A DNA stretch of 64,000 nucleotides, taken from the NCBI GenBank assembly GCA_035506275.1, contig DATJPT010000006.1, positions 77,019 to 141,018 on the forward strand, given 5' to 3'. This document shows, in pieces, positions 1 through 9,833 of the stretch. The position numbers and the translations under genes were made by a program. Source of the stretch: Bacteroidota bacterium. GTDB taxonomy: Bacteria > Bacteroidota > Ignavibacteria > UBA10030 > UBA8401. Under the pieces are notes generated by a model. It was not told the DNA's origin and ran no database searches. It saw nothing but the letters and a program-made list of their open reading frames with translations. Numbering within the stretch: the first letter of the stretch is position 1; every line of letters starts with the position of its first letter.

Positions 1-693
1 CTCTTCGTCCTTCGAACGCCAATAATACCGGAATAGAAAATTCAACACGGCCGGGCGGGGGAATTTCGGTCCGCTTCCAAAGCCGCCGTACTTCGGGTCA
101 TATTGAGCCGCAAGCTGGTGGTACGTTTTGTTCAACAGCGCTTCGTCGACGGCAGCGTGCTCATCGGAGACTGCTCTTTCTTGTTGAAGAAGAGAAATAA
201 GGCGGTCTCCCGACTCGACGATCTTCTCGTGCTCGGTTTCCCATACTTCGTGGATCCGACCCAGCACTGTGGGAAAACCCGGCCGGCCGTGCGCATCTCT
301 TGGCGGGAAATAGGTCCCGCCGTAAAACGGCTTGAGGTCCTGCGTGAGAAAAACTGAGAGAGGCCATCCGCCGCTTCCCGTCATCGCCTGCACGGCGCTC
401 ATGTAGACCTTGTCGACGTCAGGGCGTTCTTCTCGGTCGACCTTGATGCACACGAAATAGTTGTTCATGAGTCCGGCAATGGCATCGCTTTCAAACGACT
501 CATGTTCCATCACGTGGCACCAATGGCAGGTCGAATAGCCGATCGACAAAAAAATCGGCTTGTGTTCCTTTTCCGCTTTTTGAAACGCCTCGTCCCCCCA
601 CGGGTACCAATCGACGGGGTTGAACGCATGCTGGAGCAGGTAGGGACTTTTTTCTCGGCTAAGCCGGTTCGGTTTTTTATCGTTTGTTTCCAT
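1..693 (-). CDS. DUF255 thioredoxin-fold protein (YyaL/spermatogenesis-associated protein 20 family), partial
   Basis: The gene runs off the left edge, so only the N-terminal 231 codons are present; family members are about 670-700 aa. The visible part begins with the family hallmark [14 protein letters not shown] (residues 9-22), followed by [10 protein letters not shown] and the thioredoxin-like CHWCHVME motif with Cys56 and Cys59. The usual C-terminal (alpha/alpha)6-barrel, resembling sugar-processing enzymes, would lie outside the window. The start at the ATG complementary to 691-693 gives the expected N-terminus. It is the last gene of the co-directional lptD group, 93 bp beyond the lptD stop. 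The family is widespread, but its reaction is not well established; a redox role is inferred from the CxxC. Confidence 0.9.
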   Translation of the reverse strand, partial: METNDKKPNRLSREKSPYLLQHAFNPVDWYPWGDEAFQKAEKEHKPIFLSIGYSTCHWCHVMEHESFESDAIAGLMNNYFVCIKVDREERPDVDKVYMSAVQAMTGSGGWPLSVFLTQDLKPFYGGTYFPPRDAHGRPGFPTVLGRIHEVWETEHEKIVESGDRLISLLQQERAVSDEHAAVDEALLNKTYHQLAAQYDPKYGGFGSGPKFPRPAVLNFLFRYYWRSKDEE

Positions 694-786
694 TGCTCGT
701 GTCAGCCCGCTTCGGCAATCTAAAATTTCTTGAGCCGCTGCCCGGCTTGTTCAATTCTTCCTCTTTTCATTTTGCTTTTTCATGCA

Positions 787-3447
787 TCAATTGTATCCGC
801 TGTTCAGGCTTTGCTTCGTCAGTTTGATGTCCTGGAGTTGCGGCGCTTTCACTTTCAGCTCGAACCTGTAGCCGGCCAGCGCGCCGGTCGGGACCCAGCT
901 GAAGTTCATCGTCCAGCAGTGCAAATCCCGGTCGATCGTGATGCGCGGCGCGGCGACCTGGCGCGTGACAAAATCGTAGCTCCCGGTCGCCGAAAATTTC
1001 CAGTTTTCCGTCAAGTTGAAGCCGAGGTTTCCGTTGACGCTTGCAGACCGGGTCTTGGCGGCAGGGTTCTCCTCATTCTCGGCGTAACTGAAACTTAGGC
1101 CGAGATTCCACGGAATGCTGAAGTCAGGAGGCTCCTCGTCATACAGTCCGCGGTAGCCGCTCTGCCGGAATGCAGCGGGGAGGCTTTGTGCGTTCGCGGT
1201 GGTGTCGACCGGACGGGTGTCATACTCTCTTTTTTTCTTGTCCCCGTGGAGCGACGTCGAAAGATTAATGTTGAAGTTGGTCATCGTCGCGAGCCCTTTT
1301 CCCTCATCGATGAGCAGCCTGTTGACGCGCTCGTTGAGCTGGTTGTCATAGTCGTAGAAACGATAGTTGTTACTCCCGCTGATCCCAAGATATTGACCGA
1401 TATCGGTGCGATAGGTGAGCGCAAGGTCGGAGACTTTGAACTGCGATGCTGCAAAGTTGTACGACATCGAAGCGCCGAGGTTCAGTAATTGGTACTTTGT
1501 CCCTTTGTTCAGCGAATCTCTGTCTTCGGTCTTCATTTCGAACAGGTTGCCGACGTTGAAACCGATCGCCTGCGACTCGCCCGCCGGAGCGCCGCCGTAC
1601 ACCTCCCTTTGAAAGCGGTTGTAGGACACAGCCTTGCCGAGCGTATCCCGGTACGTTCCGTAATATCCCCATGAGGGTTTCGAAAAATCAGGCTGGTAGC
1701 TGTACGATATGCTCGGCGTGATCGTGTGACGGAATCCGGCAATGCCGGGGATCGGCGGCTGAAACATGCCGTAGAGTTTTGTCGATGCCGCGAGTCCCAT
1801 ATTGAAATACCGCACCGCTCCAAACCCGTCGACGTCCCGGAGGACCGGAGCGTCGGTCTTGGAGTTGACGCTGTCGACCGTGACGCTTTTATCGTACCAT
1901 CGCTCGTAATAGTTGAAGAACGGCGAAACAGTAAAATACCCCGCCTTGGGAGACGCGTTCAAGGTGAAGCTGTGCGAAACGCCCTGCCGGTTAACGCGGT
2001 TGAACCCGTCCGGATAATCCAGCGTATCGGCAGTTTTGGTCTTGTTGTCCTCATTCATGAACTGGCCGTTGTACCCGAGGCCGATCAGTTCGTACCATGC
2101 ATAATTCGACCCCGAATTATCCGAAAGCCCGCGCGATGCCGTCGCGACGCGAAACGGAAAGCTCTGCGAATGCGAGAACGAAATTGTCGGGATGGTCGAT
2201 GTGATACTGCCCTGCAGCAGATCCTGCGTCCTGGAAATATTCATCGTCATGCTGTTGTTCGTCCCCTCCCACGATTTACTCAGCGTTGCGTTGGAATAAA
2301 TTTCCTGCATTAAGTAATCATCGTAGTTGTTGCTTGTCTTGTACGAATTATTGCTCGCGAAGGTAAAATTTACGTCGAGGTGCGTCGTCGGGTCGATCGT
2401 TTGGTTATGGATAAGGTTGACCCGGTAGTTCGCCTCATCCTGCCGGTTGTAGTCGGTCGGTTCGCCGGTGATGAGGCGGGAATATTGTCCCGTCAGCGCG
2501 CCGCTGAAATCGTATCGCTTCGCATACCGAAAGTCGGACAACGCCTGCCAGCCGCCTTCCGGGTACCAATCGCCCGCCACCGCCAGGTCCATGTAATCGC
2601 TGATCGCATCGTAATAACCGAGGTGGCTGATATATTTTCCGCGCGTTGCATCCTCGCCGTAGGCGGGGGCGATGATGCCGGAGCGCCGCCCCCCCTGACT
2701 CGGGAAAACTCCGAACGGGAGAGCGAAGACCGGAACATCGGCGACGTAAAGATAGATCGGCTCGGCGACAATTTTGTCCTGGATCGTCACTCGCATGCGC
2801 GGGCTGAAAAAAAAGTAATGTGGATGGTCGAGGTCGCACGAGGTGAACACTCCGTTGGAGATGAACATCATATCCTTATCCACCTTCTTGATCTGCTCCC
2901 CGTGATAATAGCTTTGGTCCATCTCCGTTTCGCCGAGGGTCACAAGCCCTTTCTGCGACTTAAAATTGTAGCCGATCTTCCATCCCTCGTACGTCTCGCT
3001 CCCGTCGACCATGACCGGCGTGCCGCGGTACAATTTCTTCAGCGAATCGGTCTTGCCGATCTTCGAGGAGTCGAGAACGCCGTACGATTCAAGATTATTG
3101 TCGTTCCAGTTGACCTCGATGCGCTCCGATTTCAGTCCGAGGTCGCGGTACTTGACGTCCCCTTTTCCGTACATCTTCATGACCTTTTGGGGATAGGAAT
3201 AGACGATCGAGTCGACGGCGGAGTAGACGACGCTCGTGTCGATCCCCGAGGCTTTTTTCTTCGTCGTATCCTGTTTGACGGTTGAATCCGGCTTCGCGGC
3301 AAGAAGGGTATCCGCCGGATAGGCGTGAGAGGTCTGCGCAAGGAACAGCTGCAGGAAGGCAAACGCTAAAAGGATTCGGCGCGGTCGATATCGATAGGAG
3401 AAATGCAGAACCGGCGTTGTCAATAGTTTTTGGATTTCATGTGCCAT
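787..3447 (-). CDS. lptD: LPS-assembly outer-membrane protein LptD
   Basis: 886 aa. LptD forms the outer-membrane beta-barrel of the LPS export machine and inserts LPS into the outer leaflet. A long basic n-region and hydrophobic stretch (about residues 20-42, ending SHA) look like a signal peptide. Residues about 75-250 form the OstA/LptA-like beta-jellyroll; the remainder is rich in alternating aromatic beta-strands typical of the barrel. Cys204 (FTSCDLDHPHYF) and the C-terminal HCWTMNFSW cysteine sit where LptD proteins carry their disulfide-forming cysteines. No LptE or LptA gene is nearby. The ROK kinase gene lies 25 bp upstream in the same direction. Family assignment is good; assembly partners in this phylum differ from E. 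coli. Confidence 0.85.
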   Translation of the reverse strand: MAHEIQKLLTTPVLHFSYRYRPRRILLAFAFLQLFLAQTSHAYPADTLLAAKPDSTVKQDTTKKKASGIDTSVVYSAVDSIVYSYPQKVMKMYGKGDVKYRDLGLKSERIEVNWNDNNLESYGVLDSSKIGKTDSLKKLYRGTPVMVDGSETYEGWKIGYNFKSQKGLVTLGETEMDQSYYHGEQIKKVDKDMMFISNGVFTSCDLDHPHYFFFSPRMRVTIQDKIVAEPIYLYVADVPVFALPFGVFPSQGGRRSGIIAPAYGEDATRGKYISHLGYYDAISDYMDLAVAGDWYPEGGWQALSDFRYAKRYDFSGALTGQYSRLITGEPTDYNRQDEANYRVNLIHNQTIDPTTHLDVNFTFASNNSYKTSNNYDDYLMQEIYSNATLSKSWEGTNNSMTMNISRTQDLLQGSITSTIPTISFSHSQSFPFRVATASRGLSDNSGSNYAWYELIGLGYNGQFMNEDNKTKTADTLDYPDGFNRVNRQGVSHSFTLNASPKAGYFTVSPFFNYYERWYDKSVTVDSVNSKTDAPVLRDVDGFGAVRYFNMGLAASTKLYGMFQPPIPGIAGFRHTITPSISYSYQPDFSKPSWGYYGTYRDTLGKAVSYNRFQREVYGGAPAGESQAIGFNVGNLFEMKTEDRDSLNKGTKYQLLNLGASMSYNFAASQFKVSDLALTYRTDIGQYLGISGSNNYRFYDYDNQLNERVNRLLIDEGKGLATMTNFNINLSTSLHGDKKKREYDTRPVDTTANAQSLPAAFRQSGYRGLYDEEPPDFSIPWNLGLSFSYAENEENPAAKTRSASVNGNLGFNLTENWKFSATGSYDFVTRQVAAPRITIDRDLHCWTMNFSWVPTGALAGYRFELKVKAPQLQDIKLTKQSLNSGYN

Positions 3448-3472
3448 TACCGCACGACCGTGAATTCCGCGG

Positions 3473-4426
3473 TTACAGAACGAGTCCTGCAGCGCCGAGA
3501 ATTCCGGCGGAATTTCCGAGCTTCGCGGGAAGCACAGTAATGTCGTCGCGCATCGGTTTCATCACATGCGACTGTACCGACTTTTTCACGGCGTCGAAAA
3601 CAAATCCGCCGGCTGCCGAAATGCCTCCGCCGATGATGACGACACGGAAGTCGATCGTGTTCAAGACGGAACCGAGGGCGACACCGAGCAGCGTTCCCGC
3701 CTCGGTGAAAATTTCCCGGGCCAGGACATCGCCTTTCAGGGCCGCCTCCGAAATGTATTTCGGTTCTACTTTGGACACGTCTCCGCCGACAAGGTTCAGG
3801 ATCAATGACGCCGGCTCGCTTTTCAACCGTTCAACCGTGCGTTGCGAAAGATACCGCTGGCCGATATATGCTTCTACGCAGCCCCGCGCGCCGCAGTTGC
3901 ACTGCAATCCCTGGTAATCGACGCAGACATGCCCGATTTCGCCAGCCCCGCCGAACGGGCCGCGATAGATACTGCCGTCCAAAATAATTCCCCCGCCGAC
4001 GCCCGTCCCCCAAATAACAAAAAGAAAATTCGGGTGGCGTTTCCCCGCTCCGAATTTTGCTTCGGCGATCGCCGCGACATTCGCATCGTTTTCCACCCTC
4101 GTGTTCAGTTTGAATATTTTTTTAACGGCATTGCCGAGTGCTACGCTGTGCCAATCGGCAAAATTCGGAGGGTCTTTGACCACCCCGCCTTTCTCATCGA
4201 CGATGCCGGGGGAGCCGATGCCGATCCCCCCGATCTTTTTTCCCTTTGCGTGAACCAACACCTCATCGATCGACCTGCGTATTTGAGCAATGACCGCTTT
4301 CGGTCCTTGTTCGCCGAGCGTGGGAAATTTTGATTGAGCGAAAATTTTCCCGGCGGAGCTGACAATACCGGTTTTAATAGTCGTGCCGCCTAAATCGACA
4401 CCGATCGCGTACCTGACATGAGACAT
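3473..4426 (-). CDS. ROK-family sugar kinase (glucokinase-like)
   Basis: 317 aa, normal length for ROK kinases, which phosphorylate glucose or related hexoses with ATP in the cytoplasm. Visible motifs are the N-terminal phosphate loop GVDLGGTTIKTG (9-20), the catalytic Asp in VENDANVAA (Asp114), the glycine-rich GTGVGGG (140-146), the substrate motif GEIGH (His166), and the ROK zinc signature CNCGARGC (Cys176, 178, 183). There is no N-terminal helix-turn-helix, so it is a kinase and not a ROK repressor. It lies between rarA and lptD on the same strand. Glucose is the likely substrate, but N-acetylmannosamine or fructose kinases share these motifs. Confidence 0.88.
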   Translation of the reverse strand: MSHVRYAIGVDLGGTTIKTGIVSSAGKIFAQSKFPTLGEQGPKAVIAQIRRSIDEVLVHAKGKKIGGIGIGSPGIVDEKGGVVKDPPNFADWHSVALGNAVKKIFKLNTRVENDANVAAIAEAKFGAGKRHPNFLFVIWGTGVGGGIILDGSIYRGPFGGAGEIGHVCVDYQGLQCNCGARGCVEAYIGQRYLSQRTVERLKSEPASLILNLVGGDVSKVEPKYISEAALKGDVLAREIFTEAGTLLGVALGSVLNTIDFRVVIIGGGISAAGGFVFDAVKKSVQSHVMKPMRDDITVLPAKLGNSAGILGAAGLVL

Positions 4427-4479
4427 GCTTTTTTCTTATTCGTTATGCGTTTTGATCGTCTCTCTATCCATTTTACGTT

Positions 4480-5808
4480 TTACAGTTTGCCCCTTCTTAT
4501 CTTCCACCATCCCTCCAGCCGTTCCCGTATTGATTTCTCCTTCCCGCTATCCGACGGGCGGTAGTACAGCCTGTCTTTCAGATTATCGGGAAGATACTGC
4601 TGCTCGACAAAATGATTCTCAAAATTGTGCCCGTATTTGTATTCGTTCCCGTAACCGAGATCTTTCATCAGCGGCGTCGGCGCATTGCGGAGGTGAAGCG
4701 GCACCGGAATGTTTGGGAGCGATCTGACATCGGCAAGCGCTTCTTCGATGGCTGCGTACGCAGCATTGCTTTTCGGAGCTGAAGCGAGATACGCCGCGGC
4801 CTGAGCCAGAATGATCCTCGCCTCCGGCATCCCGACGTAATCCACCGCCGTAAAGCAATTCGTCGCAACGACAGAGGCGAACGGATCGGCATTGCCGATA
4901 TCCTCGGATGCCAGAACGATCATTCGCCGAGCGATAAATTTCGGGTCTTCTCCTCCGTCAAGCATGCGCGCCATCCAGTAAATCGCCGCGTCGGGATCGC
5001 ACCCTCTCATGCTTTTGATGAAGGCAGAGATCGTGTCGTAGTGCTGTTCCCCTTTCTTGTCGTAGATGGTGTACTTCCGCTGGAAAGCGTCCTCGAGCAC
5101 CTGCTTGGAAATTTTTCGAACCCCGGCCCCGTCCGGCTTGACAAAATAAAATGCGCTCTCGAGCCCGTTCAACATCATTCGCGCATCTCCGCCCGACATG
5201 AGGAAAAGAAAATCCCTGTCGGTGATGTTCACCTTGTCCTTCTTGATGATGGAATCGGTTGCCAGCGCATGGTCAAGAATTTTTCCGAGCTCCGCCTGTC
5301 TTAGGGATTCGAGGACGTACACTCGGGCTCTTGAAAGAAGGGGGGAGATGACTTCAAACGACGGATTCTCAGTTGTTGCGCCGATGAGAATAATGACCCC
5401 GTCCTCCACCGAATGCAGGAGCGCGTCCTGCTGGGCCTTGTTGAAGCGGTGAATCTCATCGATGAAAAGGACCGTTTTCTTTCCTGCCCCCTTTTGAAGT
5501 TTCTCCGCTTTGGCAATCACGTCGCGGACCTCTTTGACTCCCGCGGCGACGGCGTTCAACGAAAAGAATTCCGCGTTCGTGTGATGCGCAACGATGCGCG
5601 CCAACGTTGTTTTTCCCGTCCCCGGCGGCCCCCAGAGAATGATCGATCGAAGTTCGTCGCTTTCGATCATCAACCGTAACGGTTTCCCCTCTCCGAGCAA
5701 ATGCGACTGACCGACAAACTCCGAAAGAGTTCTCGGACGGACGCGTTCCGCGAGAGGAGCGTTGGCTCCCGGCTTGGGTTCCGCCTTTGTAACTTCGAAC
5801 AATTCCAT
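4480..5808 (-). CDS. rarA: Replication-associated recombination protein RarA (MgsA/WRNIP1 family AAA+ ATPase)
   Basis: 442 aa from the ATG at 5808; an in-frame TTG lies four codons upstream at 5820, but the ATG start gives the usual MELFE-type N-terminus. RarA is a clamp-loader-like AAA+ ATPase acting at stalled replication forks. Visible: RPRTLSEFVGQ (clamp-loader box), Walker A GPPGTGKTT (60-68), Walker B VLFIDEIHRF (Asp117, Glu118), sensor 1 IGATTENPSFEV, and the tetramerisation region ending in the conserved RPSDSGKEKSIRERLEGW. It follows the FtsB-like gene by 17 bp and was probably co-transcribed with it. Confidence 0.95.
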   Translation of the reverse strand: MELFEVTKAEPKPGANAPLAERVRPRTLSEFVGQSHLLGEGKPLRLMIESDELRSIILWGPPGTGKTTLARIVAHHTNAEFFSLNAVAAGVKEVRDVIAKAEKLQKGAGKKTVLFIDEIHRFNKAQQDALLHSVEDGVIILIGATTENPSFEVISPLLSRARVYVLESLRQAELGKILDHALATDSIIKKDKVNITDRDFLFLMSGGDARMMLNGLESAFYFVKPDGAGVRKISKQVLEDAFQRKYTIYDKKGEQHYDTISAFIKSMRGCDPDAAIYWMARMLDGGEDPKFIARRMIVLASEDIGNADPFASVVATNCFTAVDYVGMPEARIILAQAAAYLASAPKSNAAYAAIEEALADVRSLPNIPVPLHLRNAPTPLMKDLGYGNEYKYGHNFENHFVEQQYLPDNLKDRLYYRPSDSGKEKSIRERLEGWWKIRRGKL

Positions 5809-5825
5809 GGCTTTCAGCAATGCAA

Positions 5826-6170
5826 TTACTTCTTCGGAGCTACTTTGTATACTTTTTCCCCCTCGCGCACCATGCCGTATTTCTCGCGTGCAACTTTTTC
5901 TATGGCTTTCTTGTCTCCGTCGAGCGCTTTCGATTGGTCCTGAAGCTGCTTCTGCTCCTGTTCCGCCTGCTGGATCTTTTGCAGCATCTCTTTTTTCTGT
6001 CGTTCAAGCCTGATCCGCTGGAGAACCCCTTGATTGTTGAAGAGGACATAGAGCAGGATGATAAACGCTGCGGCGAGCAATCCACTAAGCTTCTTATTCG
6101 ACCAAAGCTTGGCAAGAAGGGAACGCACGTCCCCCTTCTTTTTTATCTTTCGTAGGAAATCGGCGCTCAT
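5826..6170 (-). CDS. FtsB/DivIC-like septum formation initiator protein
   Basis: 114 aa from the ATG at 6170; the frame stays open upstream to about 6413, but that part has no coding character. Layout is typical of FtsB/DivIC: short cytoplasmic N-terminus, one membrane helix (LSGLLAAAFIILLYVLF, about 28-44), then a coiled coil rich in Lys/Gln/Glu (about 50-95) and the family ending YGMVREGEKVYKV. FtsB/DivIC joins FtsL and FtsQ in the divisome periplasmic subcomplex. It is first in a minus-strand run with rarA. A TACATT box at 6179-6184 sits only 8 nt before the start codon, so its transcript may have almost no leader. Confidence 0.85.
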   Translation of the reverse strand: MSADFLRKIKKKGDVRSLLAKLWSNKKLSGLLAAAFIILLYVLFNNQGVLQRIRLERQKKEMLQKIQQAEQEQKQLQDQSKALDGDKKAIEKVAREKYGMVREGEKVYKVAPKK

Positions 6171-6524
6171 TGAAAAGAAATGTAGCAAGAATTGGCGTAA
6201 GTTGAAAGTGTGAAAATACGGGAGCGGCCTGGTTCGATTCGCAACGGACAAATAATGAGAGGCTCTCTCAAAAATGAATTCAGGCGGCCCCCCCAGGAAA
6301 TGGGTCGACCTTTCAAATTGGCGGCTTTTGGGCGAGGGTTCCCTTATTCCCTCTCTCCGATTCGGGACTGAGTGAATCCAGTTCTCGACGTCTTCACCCA
6401 GTTGATACGTCAACGACGCCGCTCCCGTACTGAGTTCTGAGCAAGTGGGGAAATTTTTTAGCTCTGACTCTGCCGAAGATACGCCTTCATTGATTCTGCG
6501 CCGGTTATTGCCTACTTTCTTAAG
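6171..6524. other. Divergent intergenic region between ftsB-like gene and RNA methyltransferase gene
   Basis: 354 bp with no supportable gene. It holds start-proximal promoter boxes for both flanking genes: TTGATT-N17-TACTTT on the plus strand near 6490-6518 and a weaker TACATT box on the minus strand at 6179-6184. The middle 200 bp show no clear repeat or hairpin. A T-arm-like GGTTCGATTC at 6231-6240 has no tRNA structure around it. Confidence 0.6.
6490..6518 (+). promoter_or_regulatory. Predicted promoter of the RNA uracil methyltransferase gene (leaderless layout)
   Basis: TTGATT at 6490-6495 and TACTTT at 6513-6518 are separated by exactly 17 bp. The ATG at 6525 starts 7 nt after the -10 box, so the predicted first transcribed base is the A of the start codon. 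No Shine-Dalgarno sequence precedes this ATG, in agreement with a leaderless mRNA. The same layout recurs at 55069-55097 and 56564-56592. Confidence 0.5.
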
Positions 6525-7820
6525 ATGGAATCAGAAATTTCCCCGACATCAAAGCCGTCATTCAGAACACTCCTTGCCAACGCCGTTTCTCCTCTGCCGC
6601 AGCGCCGTTTGAAACACGGCGAGTGCCGCGCCCAAGGGGGGAAACTATGCACGCTGTGCAGCGCCCATAAGATAGAGTATGATATCGAGTTTCAGATAAA
6701 GAATTCAGTGCTGGAGGCGTTCTGGACAGCACAAGGATTATCCCCCGCCATTGAACCGCTCGTGGCCTCCCCTTTCGGAAGAAACTATCGGGTGGTGACA
6801 AAAAGAAAAGCTTTTTTTTCCGGCGGAACAGTAAAGTTAGGATTGATCGGGATCGAAGAAGATCCGTCAGAAGTAAATCCGATCACCGTCGACCTCTGCA
6901 TGATCGAACCCGTAAAGCATTCAGAGATCTATCAGTGCCTTCAGGCATACATCAACAGAAAAGAACTCCGGAATGTTGCCGAATTCATAAACTACGTAGT
7001 GGTCAAGGGAAATTATGATGAGCTTGCGGTGATCCTGAATCTGGCAGCGTTCAACTCGAACGTCCGTCCGTTCGTCAACCGGCTTTCGAAGCATCTGACC
7101 GCGACTGTCCAGGGAATTGCGAGCGTTTTTGTCGTGGTGGATGAGAAGAAATCACGGTATTACATGCCCCAGCGCTCCAAGAATCAGAAAATACCCTTTC
7201 AGAAAGTTTTCGGAAAGGGGGAGCTATACCAGAGGATCGGAGGGAAAAAATTCCTTTTTTCACCTCTTTCTTTTTCGCAGACAAATCTCTCGATTCTGGG
7301 GGTTTTCGTCCGAACGGTCCACGAACTTCTGGACTTACGGCCGGATGACCGCCTTCTCGACCTTTATTGCGGATACGGCATTTTTTCGCTGAGCGCTGCG
7401 AAGGCCCTTAAGAGCGCTGTCGGCGTCGAGCTTTCTTGGGATGCGGTCGGCGACGCAAAGCGCAATGCGGAACGGTTGAAGATCCCGAACTGCAAGTATC
7501 TTCAAGGCGACATCGACGAAGAAAACCTCGAACGGATCCTCTCAACCAACAACAAGACGACGAAGGTCATCCTCGATCCCCCGCGAAACGGAACCAAGCC
7601 GGGAATCGTCGAACTCATTGCCGCGCACAAAATCCAACGAGCGCTTCATATCATATGCAATATCGACCTCCTGCCGGCGGAGATAGCGCGATGGAAGCAG
7701 TGCGGCTACAACATTTCGCGTGCGGTGCCTTTCGACATGTTTCCGGGGACGAGCGAGGTAGAAATTGCGATTTGCCTTGAAAGGAAACGGGCGGGGATTT
7801 TTCTGCCGACAAAAGGCTGA
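6525..7820 (+). CDS. TrmA/RlmD-type RNA (uracil-C5)-methyltransferase
   Basis: 431 aa. It transfers a methyl group from SAM to C5 of a uridine in rRNA or tRNA. The N-terminal cysteines (Cys34, Cys42, Cys45, with a further Cys near 126) resemble the iron-sulfur cluster ligands of the RlmD/RumA branch. The C-terminal Rossmann domain shows the SAM motif LLDLYCGYGIFSLS (about 287-300), motif IV VILDPPRNG, the nucleophilic Cys in HIICNID, and the end motif PFDMFPGTSEVE. A TRAM domain is not obvious at the N-terminus. It stands alone on the plus strand between two minus-strand groups. The exact target base cannot be told from sequence. Confidence 0.85.
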   Translation: MESEISPTSKPSFRTLLANAVSPLPQRRLKHGECRAQGGKLCTLCSAHKIEYDIEFQIKNSVLEAFWTAQGLSPAIEPLVASPFGRNYRVVTKRKAFFSGGTVKLGLIGIEEDPSEVNPITVDLCMIEPVKHSEIYQCLQAYINRKELRNVAEFINYVVVKGNYDELAVILNLAAFNSNVRPFVNRLSKHLTATVQGIASVFVVVDEKKSRYYMPQRSKNQKIPFQKVFGKGELYQRIGGKKFLFSPLSFSQTNLSILGVFVRTVHELLDLRPDDRLLDLYCGYGIFSLSAAKALKSAVGVELSWDAVGDAKRNAERLKIPNCKYLQGDIDEENLERILSTNNKTTKVILDPPRNGTKPGIVELIAAHKIQRALHIICNIDLLPAEIARWKQCGYNISRAVPFDMFPGTSEVEIAICLERKRAGIFLPTKG

Positions 7821-7821
7821 G

Positions 7822-8691
7822 CTACTTCTTCGACGGCCACGGTTTCAACACGTCAACAACGACCTTCCATTCACCCTCGTTTCTCCACACCCTGATGTAG
7901 CTACTCGTATCGGAATCGCCGCCGACGGCAATTCCATACGTACACCCCAGGTCGCCGGCCGCAGAGATCCTGCCGCCATAACAGGCGAAGCGGGAGAACT
8001 TTTCGTCATGCACCAGACCCTCAGCACGATTTTTCGATTGCGAAGGGAAAAACCCTTTTCGATAAACACGAACATCGTCCGCGTAGAATTCCCGCGCGGC
8101 ATCGGCATTTCCGTTCGCCGTTGCGAGGAGAGACAACAGGCTGTCCGCAGTCATCATCCCTGATCGATCAGAGCCGGAAGAATCGTGCTTTTTTTTCTCA
8201 CGGGCGGAATTTCTTCTCGCGGTAAACTCTTCATCTCTCTTGTCTTCTTTAGGATATCCGCTTCCGACGTCGAGAACGACCTTCCACTGACCTTCAGGAT
8301 TTTTCTTCCAGACAGAAACAAAATGCCCGTAGTAAACGGTCGTGTCCGTTTTCCCCCCGGGCCGGTACTCGGACGGTCCGGTAGTAAACCCAAAATCGCC
8401 GGACGCGGAGACCTCGACAACAACGGGAAACCAGCTGAGTGCGGCCCCTGACTCCGGCTCATCGATAAGCGATTTTTTGGCGTTCGCCGGCTGCGGATAA
8501 AAGGCGACGCAATCATCGTCAAAAAATGAAAGGAAGGCTGCCTTGATCCCTCGTTCGCCCGCTGCATGTGAAAACTCACGTTCCACCTGCGCCAGCTGAT
8601 TCGCGATAGGATCCGACTCTGCACGAACGCAAACATATCCGGCACCGAATATGACGACGAACTGCACCAGCAATGTGAGCCGAATTCTCAC
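7822..8691 (-). CDS. Exported protein with two tandem DUF4440/SnoaL-like (NTF2-fold) domains
   Basis: 289 aa from a GTG at 8691 that overlaps the ddl stop (GTGA). An in-frame TTG at 8703 is an alternative. The N-terminus ([23 protein letters not shown]) reads as a signal peptide. Two related units follow: residues about 30-140 (ending GQWKVVLDVGSGYP) and about 170-285 (ending GEWKVVVDVLKPWP), joined by a charged Lys/Glu/Ser linker. Each carries the DUF4440 pattern of an N-terminal helix, a YRPGG/CYGG turn and the W(x)N(x)GxWKVV strand. No catalytic residues can be assigned, so function is unknown. Translational coupling to ddl suggests co-expression, not necessarily a shared role. Confidence 0.7.
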   Translation of the reverse strand: MRIRLTLLVQFVVIFGAGYVCVRAESDPIANQLAQVEREFSHAAGERGIKAAFLSFFDDDCVAFYPQPANAKKSLIDEPESGAALSWFPVVVEVSASGDFGFTTGPSEYRPGGKTDTTVYYGHFVSVWKKNPEGQWKVVLDVGSGYPKEDKRDEEFTARRNSAREKKKHDSSGSDRSGMMTADSLLSLLATANGNADAAREFYADDVRVYRKGFFPSQSKNRAEGLVHDEKFSRFACYGGRISAAGDLGCTYGIAVGGDSDTSSYIRVWRNEGEWKVVVDVLKPWPSKK

Positions 8692-9815
8692 TCTTTGTAC
8701 CAATCTTTCTTCGGGGTATAGGTCGTTTTCAAGACCGACCTCGCCCGGTGACGTTCAAGCGCTAACCGGATGACCTTGTCAAGAAGGTCGGGGTACGCAA
8801 GTCCGGAAGCCTCCCATAGTTTCGGAAACATGCTGATCGATGTAAAACCGGGGATCGTGTTGATCTCATTCAAATAGATTTTCGAACCGTTCCCCTGCAC
8901 AAGAAAATCGACACGGGCTAACCCGGAACAATCGAGCGCTTTGAATGCCTTGCAAGCGATGTATTGAATCTTCCTTACCGCCCACTTCGGAATGTCGGCG
9001 GGAATAACCGATGTTGATTTTCCATCAACATATTTGGCATCGTAATCATAGAATTCGTTCGACGGGATGACCTCACCAAGCACCGATGCCGCCGGCTTGT
9101 CATTGCCGATCACCGCGCATTCGATCTCCCGCGCTTTTTCGATGGACCGTTCAACAATGATCTTCCTGTCGTACTGCCCCGCGAGAGCGACGGCGGCGAT
9201 CAGTTCCTTCCGGCCGTGCGCCTTGCTGATCCCGATGCTCGAACCGGTGTTCGACGGTTTCACGAAACAGGGATACTCAAGTTCTTCCTCAACCCGTTGA
9301 ATGATCTTCTTCTGCTCTTCCTCAAACTCCGAAATCAAAAAAGAGAGCCCCTGGGCAACACGGATTTTCGCGGCTTCCAGGACCTGTTTCTGGATCATCT
9401 TATCCATCCCGACCGCCGATCCAAGAACACCCGCGCCGACATACGGCACTCCGGCAAGTTCGAGCAAACCCTGCACCGTGCCGTCCTCGCCGAAGGTGCC
9501 ATGGAGCACCGGGAACACCACGTCGATATTCTGGATCGCCCCGACGCCGGCAGTATTGATTTCAACGAGCCCCTGTTTGCGCGGGTCGGGAAGGATCAGG
9601 TGTTCGGGAAGGTTTTCGACGGAGGATTTTTCTTTCAATAATTTCACGGCGTTCGCTGCGCTGAGCCATCGTCCTTCGGGAGTGATGCCGATCGGAATAA
9701 CGTCATATTTTTTCCTGTCGAGCGCCTCAATGACCGAAGCAGCAGAGACGAGAGAAACCTCGTGCTCCCCCGATCGCCCGCCGAAGAGAACGCCGACCCT
9801 AATTTTATCTGCCAT
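8688..9815 (-). CDS. ddl: D-alanine--D-alanine ligase
   Basis: 375 aa, ATP-grasp family; it joins two D-alanines for the peptidoglycan pentapeptide. Motifs: [19 protein letters not shown] (7-25) with the conserved Glu18, the SVGMDK loop, [15 protein letters not shown] (ATP-grasp lysine and serine loop), [22 protein letters not shown] with the metal-binding Asp/Glu/Asn triad near the end. Length matches the longer Ddl subfamily (about 350-375 aa). It sits 18 bp after the class II aldolase gene and overlaps the DUF4440 gene by four bases. Confidence 0.96.
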   Translation of the reverse strand: MADKIRVGVLFGGRSGEHEVSLVSAASVIEALDRKKYDVIPIGITPEGRWLSAANAVKLLKEKSSVENLPEHLILPDPRKQGLVEINTAGVGAIQNIDVVFPVLHGTFGEDGTVQGLLELAGVPYVGAGVLGSAVGMDKMIQKQVLEAAKIRVAQGLSFLISEFEEEQKKIIQRVEEELEYPCFVKPSNTGSSIGISKAHGRKELIAAVALAGQYDRKIIVERSIEKAREIECAVIGNDKPAASVLGEVIPSNEFYDYDAKYVDGKSTSVIPADIPKWAVRKIQYIACKAFKALDCSGLARVDFLVQGNGSKIYLNEINTIPGFTSISMFPKLWEASGLAYPDLLDKVIRLALERHRARSVLKTTYTPKKDWYKE

Positions 9816-9833
9816 GTTCCGCTTGCGTTTTTC

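Noticed and set aside
6231..6240. GGTTCGATTC resembling a tRNA T-arm
   Set aside because: The flanking bases do not form the T-stem, anticodon stem or acceptor stem in either direction.
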